This document shows, piece after piece, positions 46,842 to 54,684 of a DNA stretch of 64,000 nucleotides (position 1 is the first letter of the stretch; every line of letters begins with the position of its first letter). The stretch lies in the NCBI GenBank assembly GCA_900473685.1, contig UCNE01000007.1, positions 1 through 64,000 of the forward strand, in the 5' to 3' direction. Made by a program: the position numbers and the translations under genes. The notes beneath the pieces are model-generated. The model had not been told where the DNA came from and searched no databases. It saw only the letters and a program-made list of their open reading frames with translations. Source of the stretch: Hyphomicrobiales bacterium (GTDB lineage: Bacteria; Pseudomonadota; Alphaproteobacteria; Rhizobiales; Rhizobiaceae).

Positions 46842-48143
46842 GTGACAGCGGACGCTTTTCACGCGCCCAAGCAGCGAACGCTGATGTCGATGGTCATGTC
46901 CTACATGGCCTCCGGCGGCAGCCTGATCATGAGTTCGGCTGCCCAGTTGCTCACCTTCGCTATTCTCGCTCGCTCGCTCGGCGTCAACGAGTTCAGCGTC
47001 TTCGTCGCCGTTACCGCAGTTTGCAACATTGCCGTCCACCTGTGCGGGCTCGGCGGCATGGAATGCCTGGTCCGGCGGGTCGCCCGCGATCCCGCGATGT
47101 ATCCGGTCATGCTCGGCCATAACATCATCCTGACGGCCATCAGCGGCGCGGCATTGGTCCTGCTCGGCGTGGCTATCTTGCCGTTCTTCTTCGCACTTTC
47201 GCCCGATCCGTCGCTCAACCTCTTCGATATGACGCTGATGTTGATCACCAACATCATTTTCGTACGCATCATTGTTCTGACTGAGCAGATCTTCATCGGC
47301 CACTCCAATTTCGTTTCGGCCAACATGACTGTCGTCGGCTTTGCGATTGCGCGCACCGCCGCAGCAGCGCTTGCCTGCCTTGCATTTGGTGTCTCGACCG
47401 TTGCCGAATGGGCGGTCTGGCAATTTGCCTGCCACGTTCTGGTGGCAGCCTTCTGCATCCGGGCATTGGCAAAACTCGGCCGGCCCAAATACAAGATCGT
47501 TCGGGAAGAACTGCCGCTCGGCATGTATTTCAGCATACCCTTCATTCTGCGCGCCATCCGCCAGAATGCCGATCTCTTGACGCTGAGCCTCGTCACGACG
47601 GCAGAAATCGTCGCCAGCTACAGCGTCGCCCGCCGGATTCTCGAAAGCAGCTATCTCTCCGTCGAGGCTTTGAACCGGTTGATGTATCCGGGCTCGGCGC
47701 GGGCGGCGGCTAACGGCTTGCACAAGGCGATGGACCGCATCCGCAAGGTGCTTTTTGCTGCCTCTGGCATCAGCCTGGCGGCGGCGGCGACCGTGTTTCT
47801 TCTGGCGCCGTTGCTACCCTATCTGTTCGGTCACGAATATTTGACGCTCGTGTCCTTCGTCCGCAATCTCTGCTGGGTCGTCATACCGCTCGGCATGTGG
47901 TCAATCGCCGTCGAAGCCCTGGGTGCCGCCGGCTATCATGCCGCGCGCGCCAGTGTCATGGGCCTTGGCAGCATTCTGGGCGCAGCCCTTGCTGCCTGGG
48001 CGACATGGTACGCCCCTCCGATGGGAACCGTCGTTTCATTCTATCTGATCGAGATTTCAATGGTGGCCGTCGCCTGGACGGTCTTCTTCCGGTACGCGAA
48101 GAAGGATGAGCTAAAAGATACTGCCGGGGCAGCCCTTATATAA
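46842..48143 (+). CDS. Lipopolysaccharide/exopolysaccharide flippase (Wzx-type, MATE/MOP superfamily)
   Basis: The GTG at 46842, with AGAGGAG about ten bases ahead, gives 433 residues; an upstream GTG at 46782 has no such site. The protein is almost wholly hydrophobic with about twelve to fourteen membrane segments, for example GSLIMSSAAQLLTFAILARS at the start. It shows the Wzx pattern of short polar loops (LARSLGVNEFSVFVAVTAVC). It would flip lipid-linked repeat units across the inner membrane for polymerisation. It partners with the ligase/polymerase and chain-length genes downstream. Confidence 0.85.
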   Translation: MTADAFHAPKQRTLMSMVMSYMASGGSLIMSSAAQLLTFAILARSLGVNEFSVFVAVTAVCNIAVHLCGLGGMECLVRRVARDPAMYPVMLGHNIILTAISGAALVLLGVAILPFFFALSPDPSLNLFDMTLMLITNIIFVRIIVLTEQIFIGHSNFVSANMTVVGFAIARTAAAALACLAFGVSTVAEWAVWQFACHVLVAAFCIRALAKLGRPKYKIVREELPLGMYFSIPFILRAIRQNADLLTLSLVTTAEIVASYSVARRILESSYLSVEALNRLMYPGSARAAANGLHKAMDRIRKVLFAASGISLAAAATVFLLAPLLPYLFGHEYLTLVSFVRNLCWVVIPLGMWSIAVEALGAAGYHAARASVMGLGSILGAALAAWATWYAPPMGTVVSFYLIEISMVAVAWTVFFRYAKKDELKDTAGAALI

Positions 48144-48225
48144 ATACGCTTTAGGCACATAGAGAATATTGACCGATATCCCGTAAATAAACTGGCGTAA
48201 TAGAGCCGGATATGAAGAGTGTGAC

Positions 48226-49398
48226 ATGACACCCGCTGCGGAAAATGCTTTGAGACATCCCATCGAACTCTCCGCCCCCCCCTCCGGAGAGGGACGATCG
48301 AGGCCCAATACTGGCGCAGTCCGCGCAATGGAGCGCTCAGATCTTCCGGCGATCGCCGATCTGTTCACCCGAACCTTCCGCAAGAACAACCAGGCGACAG
48401 ACAGCCAATTGGCTGGCTATCTCGAAACGGTCTTCTTCAGCAGCCCTCTCTACACGCCGGATGTCGGCAGCCTCGTCCACCTGAACGAGACATCGACGAT
48501 CGACAGCGCTATCCTGGCAATGCCGGTGGAATTCATCGTTCATGGCCGGCCGGTAACCGCCAGAGTACTGTGTGCCTTCATGGCCGAAGGAAAATCCGGC
48601 GCGGCCGGGGCTGCTCGTCTTGCCCGCATGCTGCGCGCAGCACGCCAGGATTTCTGCTTTACCGACAACGCATCGCCAGTCAGCGCCGACCACTGGGTTG
48701 CCGGCGGCGGGCTGGTCTTGCCTGTTCAAAGTCTCGAATGGCACCGCACCTTCCGCCCGGCCGCAGCCGCGCTCGACATGGCGCGCCGCAGGGTGAAACT
48801 GCTTGCCAAACTACCCCTTCAGGGGCTTGCCCGAATTGCGGACCGCTTCGTGCGCCGCTCGAGAACGTCCTTCGCGGCGGCACCCCAGGATGGCGTCACG
48901 AGCACACCGATTTCGCTGCCGCAGCTCATGGAACAGGCCCAGGTGATGATGGAGCGCTTCTCCGTCCATCCGGTCTTTTCCAAACCGGAATTCGACTGGC
49001 TGGTCGCCGCCGCGAAACTGAACACCGCTCTTGGCGGGCTTCAATGCCGCAGCATCGCAGATGCACAGGGCAAGACGATCGGCTGCTATCTGTATTTTGG
49101 CGCGGATGGCCGCAATGCCGTGGTGATGAACGTCTTCTGCCACGAACGTCAGGAAGCGCTCGTGGTCGCTCAAATTTTCGCTGATCTCGACAATCTGGGA
49201 TATGCCAGCGCCCAAGGCATGGCGCAGCCGTTCCTGACCCAGGCGGTGCTGCGGCAACGCCATCTCGTCCACAAGCATACCGGCTATTTCTGTCTGGTGA
49301 CGCGCCACGCAGACCTGAAGGAGGCGGCCATTGGCGATGGGTTCTATGCCGGTGGTCTTGCCTCGGAAAGCTGGAGCCGGCTGCTGCACGATTTCTAG
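48226..49398 (+). CDS. GNAT-fold acyltransferase in polysaccharide cluster (paralogue 2)
   Basis: The protein (390 residues) is a paralogue of that at 44682. Shared blocks are VRAMERSDLPAIADLFTRTF, GSLVHLNE, FIVHGRPVTARVLCAFMAEG, AARLARMLRAA and the end SESWSRLL. It has a 30-residue N-terminal extension relative to paralogue 1, so an internal start is possible. The middle (about 190-230) is basic. It lies 82 bases after the flippase gene on the same strand. Two such enzymes in one cluster suggest two acyl transfer steps or a heterodimer. Confidence 0.75.
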   Translation: MTPAAENALRHPIELSAPPSGEGRSRPNTGAVRAMERSDLPAIADLFTRTFRKNNQATDSQLAGYLETVFFSSPLYTPDVGSLVHLNETSTIDSAILAMPVEFIVHGRPVTARVLCAFMAEGKSGAAGAARLARMLRAARQDFCFTDNASPVSADHWVAGGGLVLPVQSLEWHRTFRPAAAALDMARRRVKLLAKLPLQGLARIADRFVRRSRTSFAAAPQDGVTSTPISLPQLMEQAQVMMERFSVHPVFSKPEFDWLVAAAKLNTALGGLQCRSIADAQGKTIGCYLYFGADGRNAVVMNVFCHERQEALVVAQIFADLDNLGYASAQGMAQPFLTQAVLRQRHLVHKHTGYFCLVTRHADLKEAAIGDGFYAGGLASESWSRLLHDF

Positions 49399-49437
49399 TC
49401 TGCACTACTCCGTATGCGAGTGCCCGCGCCCGGCATT

Positions 49438-49452
49438 TTAACGTCCGGTTTA
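49438..49452. promoter_or_regulatory. Near-match CtrA-type box upstream of the chain-length gene
   Basis: TTAA, seven bases, TTTA: one mismatch from the CtrA consensus, 82 bases before the chain-length determinant start. Weak evidence by itself. Confidence 0.25.
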
Positions 49453-49534
49453 CCATAAGCGGCTATTCATGATGCTCACCTAGAGCACGGCGATAGTCTG
49501 TACGGGCTTGAAGCACGCCGCGGAGACAGAACGG

Positions 49535-51163
49535 ATGTATACGCCGAAGGAGCCGGATCTGCGGCAAGCGTTGAAGCGCCCGGAAACGGTTGCACGCTCG
49601 CGCCCGCGTCCCGGCTCCCTGCTGGATCTGGTTTCCGACGACGAAGACGATTACCGCCCCGCCCATCACGCTTCTGCGGCAGCCGAGACAGCACGCGCGA
49701 CATTTTCGCCAAGCCGGCAACAGGCCACGATCGCCGAAACTATCAACATACCGCCAGCGCCCGTCAAAGGGAAGATCATGGGCTATGTCGCGGCCCTTCG
49801 CGCTATTGGCCCCGATGACGTTTTCCATTGGCTGAAGGATGGTCTGCTCTGGATCGTCGGCGCAACGGCCCTGTGCGTGGCCGCCGCACTGATCTATGCG
49901 ATGACGGCCCAGCCGCGCTACACCGTCTACACCGATCTCGTCATCGATCCATCCAACCTTCAGGTGGTCAATGACGACGTATTTGGCTCCAATCCGCAGC
50001 GCGACTCGCAATTGCTCGAAGTCGAAAGCAAGCTACGAATCCTCACGTCACGCAATGTCCTGACCCGCGTCATCGACAGCATGAACCTGACGCAAGACCC
50101 GGAATTCGTGAAGCCTGGCATCCTTGGAGGCATCAAGGAACTCTTCTCCAGCGCCAGCAAGGACGAAACCCAGCAGGCAAAGATGCTGGGCGCGACCCGT
50201 GCTTTGGCAGAACGTGTCGAGGCACGGCGCGAAGAGCGTTCATTCGTCGTTTCTCTTGGCGTCTACACCGACAATCCGGAGAAATCGGTGACACTCTCCG
50301 ACGCGATCGTCGACGCTTTCGAAAAGGAAATCTTCGAATCCGCCGCGCAAAGTGCCGGCCGGGTTGCAACAACGCTCAATGATCGCCTGGAAGAGCTTCG
50401 GCGCAACGTTACCAACGCGGAAGCAAAAGTGGAGGAATTCAAGCGCCAGAAGGGGCTGCAATCCTCGAATGGCGAACTGGTCAGCACACAGCTTGTTGCC
50501 GAGTTGAACACGCAGGTCCTGACGGCACAACAGCGCTACATCGAGCTGGAAACACGATACAAGCAGATGCAGGAGGCGATATCGACGGGCCGGACCGGCA
50601 CGGCATCGGTTTTTGTTTCACCGTCAATGACGTCGCTCCGGCAGGATTACGACCAGGCTCTGCTGCAACTCAACTCGCTGAAACTGACCTACGGTACCCG
50701 GCACCCGCGGATCACAGCGGCCAATTCCGATCTGGCGACCTTGAAGGCATCCATCAACAATGAAGCCCGGCGGATTGCCGATGCGGCGTTGGGAGACATG
50801 AACCAGGCCAAGTCGGCGCTCGCCGCCCTCCAGGGCAAGGCGAACGAACAGCAGACAACGGTCTACATGGACAACGACTCCCAGGTCGAACTGCGGGACC
50901 TGGAGCGCGACGCACGCGCCAAGGCGGCCCTTTACGAAACGCATCTGACCCGCGCTCAGCAGATTACCGAACAGCAGCAGATCAACACCTCCAATATCCG
51001 GGTGATTTCGCGCGCAATGCCACCGCAATCGCGCAGCTGGCCACCGCGAACCCTGATTCTGCTTGCCGCCGGTGCCTTTGCCGGTATCGCAATCGGCGTC
51101 GGGCTTGCCCTATTGTTCGGCATCCTGCGAGCCTTGCGCCAACACCAGCCGCGCACGGCCTGA
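49535..51163 (+). CDS. Polysaccharide chain-length determinant (Wzz/GNVR family) without kinase domain
   Basis: The ATG at 49535 gives 542 residues. A polar proline-rich N-terminal tail of about 100 residues precedes the first membrane segment (LLWIVGATALCVAAALIYAM). A large periplasmic coiled-coil region follows (about 250-350 and 390-460, e.g. RVATTLNDRLEELRRNVTNA, then EAKVEEFKRQ). A second membrane segment is near the end (LILLAAGAFAGIAIGVGLAL). The usual C-terminal tyrosine-kinase domain with Walker motifs is absent. It controls polymer length and export with an outer-membrane partner not seen here. Confidence 0.85.
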   Translation: MYTPKEPDLRQALKRPETVARSRPRPGSLLDLVSDDEDDYRPAHHASAAAETARATFSPSRQQATIAETINIPPAPVKGKIMGYVAALRAIGPDDVFHWLKDGLLWIVGATALCVAAALIYAMTAQPRYTVYTDLVIDPSNLQVVNDDVFGSNPQRDSQLLEVESKLRILTSRNVLTRVIDSMNLTQDPEFVKPGILGGIKELFSSASKDETQQAKMLGATRALAERVEARREERSFVVSLGVYTDNPEKSVTLSDAIVDAFEKEIFESAAQSAGRVATTLNDRLEELRRNVTNAEAKVEEFKRQKGLQSSNGELVSTQLVAELNTQVLTAQQRYIELETRYKQMQEAISTGRTGTASVFVSPSMTSLRQDYDQALLQLNSLKLTYGTRHPRITAANSDLATLKASINNEARRIADAALGDMNQAKSALAALQGKANEQQTTVYMDNDSQVELRDLERDARAKAALYETHLTRAQQITEQQQINTSNIRVISRAMPPQSRSWPPRTLILLAAGAFAGIAIGVGLALLFGILRALRQHQPRTA

Positions 51164-51164
51164 G

Positions 51165-52511
51165 ATGAAGACAGCGTCGCCGGACAATCATGCACTGCCG
51201 GCTGCGACCGGTATTGCGACTGGCGGCATCAGCGCTGGTCCAGTCCTGTTCATGGCAATCTTCCTGTTCTTCTGGATTTCCACGACGCCGTTTGTCGATC
51301 TCACCGGCGAAGGTATTCTCGACCCGTCCGCCGGCAACTCAAACCGTCTGAACCAGATCGTATCGCTCAGCCTATTTGCAGGCACGCTCTGCTACGGTCT
51401 GCTTCATCCGTTGCGTCAGACCATCCTCCAGCCCCGCGCGTTGCTGCTGCCGATGTTCGGCTGGTTCCTGTTCGTTTCGCTGATCTCCAACCATCCGGTG
51501 CTCGGTATCAAGGCGGTCATCCTGACCGTCATGGCGACCATCAATGCCAGCATCTACCTGCTGATGCCGGCGTCGGAGAAGCAATTCGCCAAGATGCTGG
51601 CGATCGGTACTCTGATCATGCTGGCGACCGCCTATTACGGCATCGTCTTCAAACCGGAACTGTCCATCCACCAGCTTTCAGAACTGCGCGAACCGATGAA
51701 TGCCGGATTGTGGCGCGGTCATTTCCCGCAGAAGAACAGCGCCGCCGCCGCCATGGTGGTCGCCACCTTCTTCGGGCTTTTCGTCATGAATGCCTGGTCA
51801 CGGCCAGCCGGGATCGCCATCGTCGTGCTCTCCATAGTTTTCCTCGTCCACACCGGCGGAAAGACCTCCAGCGCCATGCTGCCCGGCATTCTGATTCTCG
51901 CCTGGTTTTTTGAACGCCTGCGGTTTCTGCGCATTCCCATCGCCGTCGGCGGCGTGGCGTTGTTCAACCTGTTTGCCGTCGGCTCAGCTGTCTTCCGGCC
52001 ACTCGGCGAGTTCATCACCTCGCTCGGGATCGACGCCACGTTCACAAACCGGGCCGACATCTGGCGCTTCGCCTTCACCGCGATGGCCGAAAATCCGATC
52101 ACCGGCTACGGCATCAAGGCATTCTGGCAGACACAGGAACTGGTCTATGGCGGTGGCAGTGTCGAAACCTGGGCGGTCACTGCCGCCAACGGGCATAACT
52201 CCTATCTCGACATCGCCCTGATGGCCGGCATTCCCGGTCTCTTCCTGACCCTGGTATGGGTTCTCTTCCTGCCATTGCGCGACATCTCGCGCTTGCCTCC
52301 GGCTATCGAACATTCCGATCTGACGCGGCTTTTCATCCGGGTCTGGCTCTATGTCATTTTCAACGCCGGCCTCGAAAGCCTGTTCTTCGAGGGCGGCAAT
52401 CTGCTCTGGTTCACCTTCCTCTATTGCCTGTATGGCCTGCGCTTCCAGTCGTCGGCGACACTGACCGAAGAACGCCTCGTTCCTGCAGAAAGGCCGACGG
52501 CCCATGCCTGA
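51165..52511 (+). CDS. O-antigen ligase / polysaccharide polymerase (Wzy_C family)
   Basis: The ATG at 51165, two bases after the chain-length gene, gives 448 residues. About ten to twelve membrane segments flank a large periplasmic loop. The family block NGHNSYLDIALMAGIPGLFL lies near residue 344, preceded by NRADIWRFAFTAMAENPITG. The protein joins or polymerises undecaprenyl-linked glycans on the periplasmic side. I checked it as a possible exosortase and found no exosortase Cys/Arg/His pattern. It overlaps the deacetylase gene by eight bases. Confidence 0.87.
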   Translation: MKTASPDNHALPAATGIATGGISAGPVLFMAIFLFFWISTTPFVDLTGEGILDPSAGNSNRLNQIVSLSLFAGTLCYGLLHPLRQTILQPRALLLPMFGWFLFVSLISNHPVLGIKAVILTVMATINASIYLLMPASEKQFAKMLAIGTLIMLATAYYGIVFKPELSIHQLSELREPMNAGLWRGHFPQKNSAAAAMVVATFFGLFVMNAWSRPAGIAIVVLSIVFLVHTGGKTSSAMLPGILILAWFFERLRFLRIPIAVGGVALFNLFAVGSAVFRPLGEFITSLGIDATFTNRADIWRFAFTAMAENPITGYGIKAFWQTQELVYGGGSVETWAVTAANGHNSYLDIALMAGIPGLFLTLVWVLFLPLRDISRLPPAIEHSDLTRLFIRVWLYVIFNAGLESLFFEGGNLLWFTFLYCLYGLRFQSSATLTEERLVPAERPTAHA

Positions 52512-53280
52512 GATTTTCAACAGGATCAGCAATATCGCCGACCGGTTGAACAACCGGCTGATCTGGCAGTTCGCCAGGACACGACGGCCGATCCCGATAG
52601 AACGACCGATCATTTCCTTCACTTTCGACGACGTTCCCGATACGGCCCTGACCAACGGCGCCGCCATTCTGGAGCGACATGGTGCACGCGGCACGTTCTA
52701 CATTGCCGGTGGCCTGGAAGGGCGGGTGGAACCAGACCGGCGCCTGATCTCGACAGACGGCTGTCGTGAGCTGTTTGCACGGGGACACGAAATCGGCTGC
52801 CATACATTTTCTCACCACAAAGTCAGCACCCTGAGCAGCCGGACGTTTGCCGGTGATCTCGACCGCAACGAAGCCTTCCTGACCGGCGCAGGGATTGCCC
52901 GCAGGCCCACCAATTTCGCCTTCCCCTACAATGCCGCATCACCACGGCTTCGGCGCGTTTTGAAAAAACGCTACATGACCTGCCGGGCAGCCGGCGAAGC
53001 GATCAACCGGGGGAATGTCGACCCTTTCATGCTGAAAGCCGTCGAAATCCGCCAGCCGGAAGACCATGCTCTTGGCCTGACGCGGTGGATCGACGATGTT
53101 GCGGCCAACCCGGGCTGGCTGATCTTCTTCACCCACGATATCGCTGCAACCCCGACGCCCTACGGCTGCCGGCCGGAAACGCTGGAGCGGCTGGTGTCGC
53201 ACGCCCACGAACGCCAATGCGATATTCTCCCGGTCTGTGAGGCCCTGAAACGCTTCGGCTGGAAGGAGGCTCAGCCTTGA
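52504..53280 (+). CDS. Polysaccharide deacetylase (NodB/PgaB homology)
   Basis: The protein has 258 residues. The metal-binding triad is complete: Asp42-Asp43 in ISFTFDDVPDT, and His100 and His104 in EIGCHTFSHHKVSTL. RPTNFAFPYNAAS is the later arm of the pocket and WLIFFTHDI carries the catalytic His. It would remove N- or O-acetyl groups from the polymer or its precursor. No signal peptide is visible. Exosortase-A-type loci carry a similar deacetylase. It overlaps the ligase gene by eight bases and the next gene by four (TTGA). Confidence 0.88.
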   Translation: MPEIFNRISNIADRLNNRLIWQFARTRRPIPIERPIISFTFDDVPDTALTNGAAILERHGARGTFYIAGGLEGRVEPDRRLISTDGCRELFARGHEIGCHTFSHHKVSTLSSRTFAGDLDRNEAFLTGAGIARRPTNFAFPYNAASPRLRRVLKKRYMTCRAAGEAINRGNVDPFMLKAVEIRQPEDHALGLTRWIDDVAANPGWLIFFTHDIAATPTPYGCRPETLERLVSHAHERQCDILPVCEALKRFGWKEAQP

Positions 53281-54563
53281 CCGTCGCCAACCTGACAATC
53301 CGCAAGCCGGCACTGTTGAAGATCAACAACTACTTTTACCGCCGAGGCGGCGCCGAGTCCGTCTTTCTCGACCATATCGCCATGTTCGAAAAGGCAGGCT
53401 GGGATGTCGTTCCCTTCGCCATGCAGCATGAATTGAACCCGCCCAGCCCATGGTCCGATTATTTCGTTTCCGAGATCGAATACGGCCATGAAACCGGCAC
53501 GCTGAACAAGGTCAAGCAGGTCGCCAACATCATCTATTCCTTCGAGGCGCAGCGCAACATCAAGCGGCTGATCGAACGGGTCAATCCAGCGATTGCGCAT
53601 GCCCATAACGTCTACCATCACCTTTCGCCGGCAATCTTTTCGACGCTGAAAGCGGCTGGCATCCCGACGGTCATGACGGTTCACGACCTCAAGCTTGCCT
53701 GTCCCTCCTACAAGATGCTGCGGGATACCAAGGTCTGCGAAGACTGTAAGGGCGGCCGTATCCATAATGTGCTGGTGCATCGCTGCATCAAGGGGTCGGC
53801 GGTGCTGAGCGCCGTTGTGCTGGCCGAAACCGCGCTGCACCGCAGCCTCGGGCTGTACCGCAACAATCTCGACCGCCTCGTCGTCCCCAGCCGGTTTTAC
53901 GTCGACAAGCTTGCCGAGTGGGGCTGGCCGCGGGAGAAGATGGTCTACATTCCGAATTTCGTCGATGCCGAAGCCTTCCAGACGCAGTGGGCCGAGGGCG
54001 ACTATTTCGCGTTCGCCGGGCGCCTCGCACCGGAAAAAGGGATCGACACGCTGATCCGCGCCGCCGCGCTGTCGAAGCAGAAGGTGGTGATCGCGGGAAC
54101 CGGGCCGGAGGAAGCCGCGCTGAAAGCGCTGGCCGAGACGCTTGAAGCAGATGTCGTGTTCGCCGGCTATCTGTCCGGAGACGCGTTGCATCGGTTGATC
54201 GGCGAAGCCAAGGCGCTGGTTTTGCCGTCCGAATGGTACGAGAACGCCCCCATCAGCGTGCTCGAAGCCTATGCGCTCGAAACGCCGGTCATCGGCGCCA
54301 GGATTGGCGGAATTCCCGAAATGATCCTCGAAGGCGAAACCGGTGTGATGGCCATGCCTGGAGATGCCCAGAACCTGGCAGCGGCACTCACCGCCATGAA
54401 TGCACGTTCGCCAGAAGAGCGGCGCGTGATGGGCCGCAAAGCGCGGCAATGGATCTCCGCCGAATTCTCCTCTGCCGCCTACCTGCGGCGAACGACGGAA
54501 CTCTATGGCAGCCTCGGCGCGTCTCTCCCGGCCCTTAGTGGCGCGATTGCGCAATCAAATTGA
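53277..54563 (+). CDS. Glycosyltransferase family 4
   Basis: The start is a TTG at 53277, overlapping the deacetylase stop, with AAGGAGG seven bases ahead. The protein has 428 residues. The N-terminal acceptor domain begins LLKINNYFYRRGGAESVFLD, and the C-terminal donor domain carries FAFAGRLAPEKGIDTLIRAA and the E-x7-E type element in SEWYENAPISVLEAYALETP. It transfers an activated sugar during repeat-unit assembly in the cytoplasm. A CEDCKGG cysteine pair near residue 158 is seen in a subset of GT4 enzymes. Confidence 0.88.
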   Translation: MTVANLTIRKPALLKINNYFYRRGGAESVFLDHIAMFEKAGWDVVPFAMQHELNPPSPWSDYFVSEIEYGHETGTLNKVKQVANIIYSFEAQRNIKRLIERVNPAIAHAHNVYHHLSPAIFSTLKAAGIPTVMTVHDLKLACPSYKMLRDTKVCEDCKGGRIHNVLVHRCIKGSAVLSAVVLAETALHRSLGLYRNNLDRLVVPSRFYVDKLAEWGWPREKMVYIPNFVDAEAFQTQWAEGDYFAFAGRLAPEKGIDTLIRAAALSKQKVVIAGTGPEEAALKALAETLEADVVFAGYLSGDALHRLIGEAKALVLPSEWYENAPISVLEAYALETPVIGARIGGIPEMILEGETGVMAMPGDAQNLAAALTAMNARSPEERRVMGRKARQWISAEFSSAAYLRRTTELYGSLGASLPALSGAIAQSN

Positions 54564-54684
54564 TACACTTTTCGGCTCTTCAACTCATAATTTCAGCCGA
54601 TCCCTACAATTTTAACGGTTATATTTCCGCGATTTCAGCCGTTCGCGCCTAAACCATATCCCGAGGAACCAGGGATTTGGAACG

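Noticed and set aside
51165-52511. Possible exosortase in the polysaccharide cluster
   Set aside because: The protein has the O-antigen ligase block GHNSYLDIAL and lacks the exosortase catalytic pattern; length and topology also fit a ligase or polymerase.
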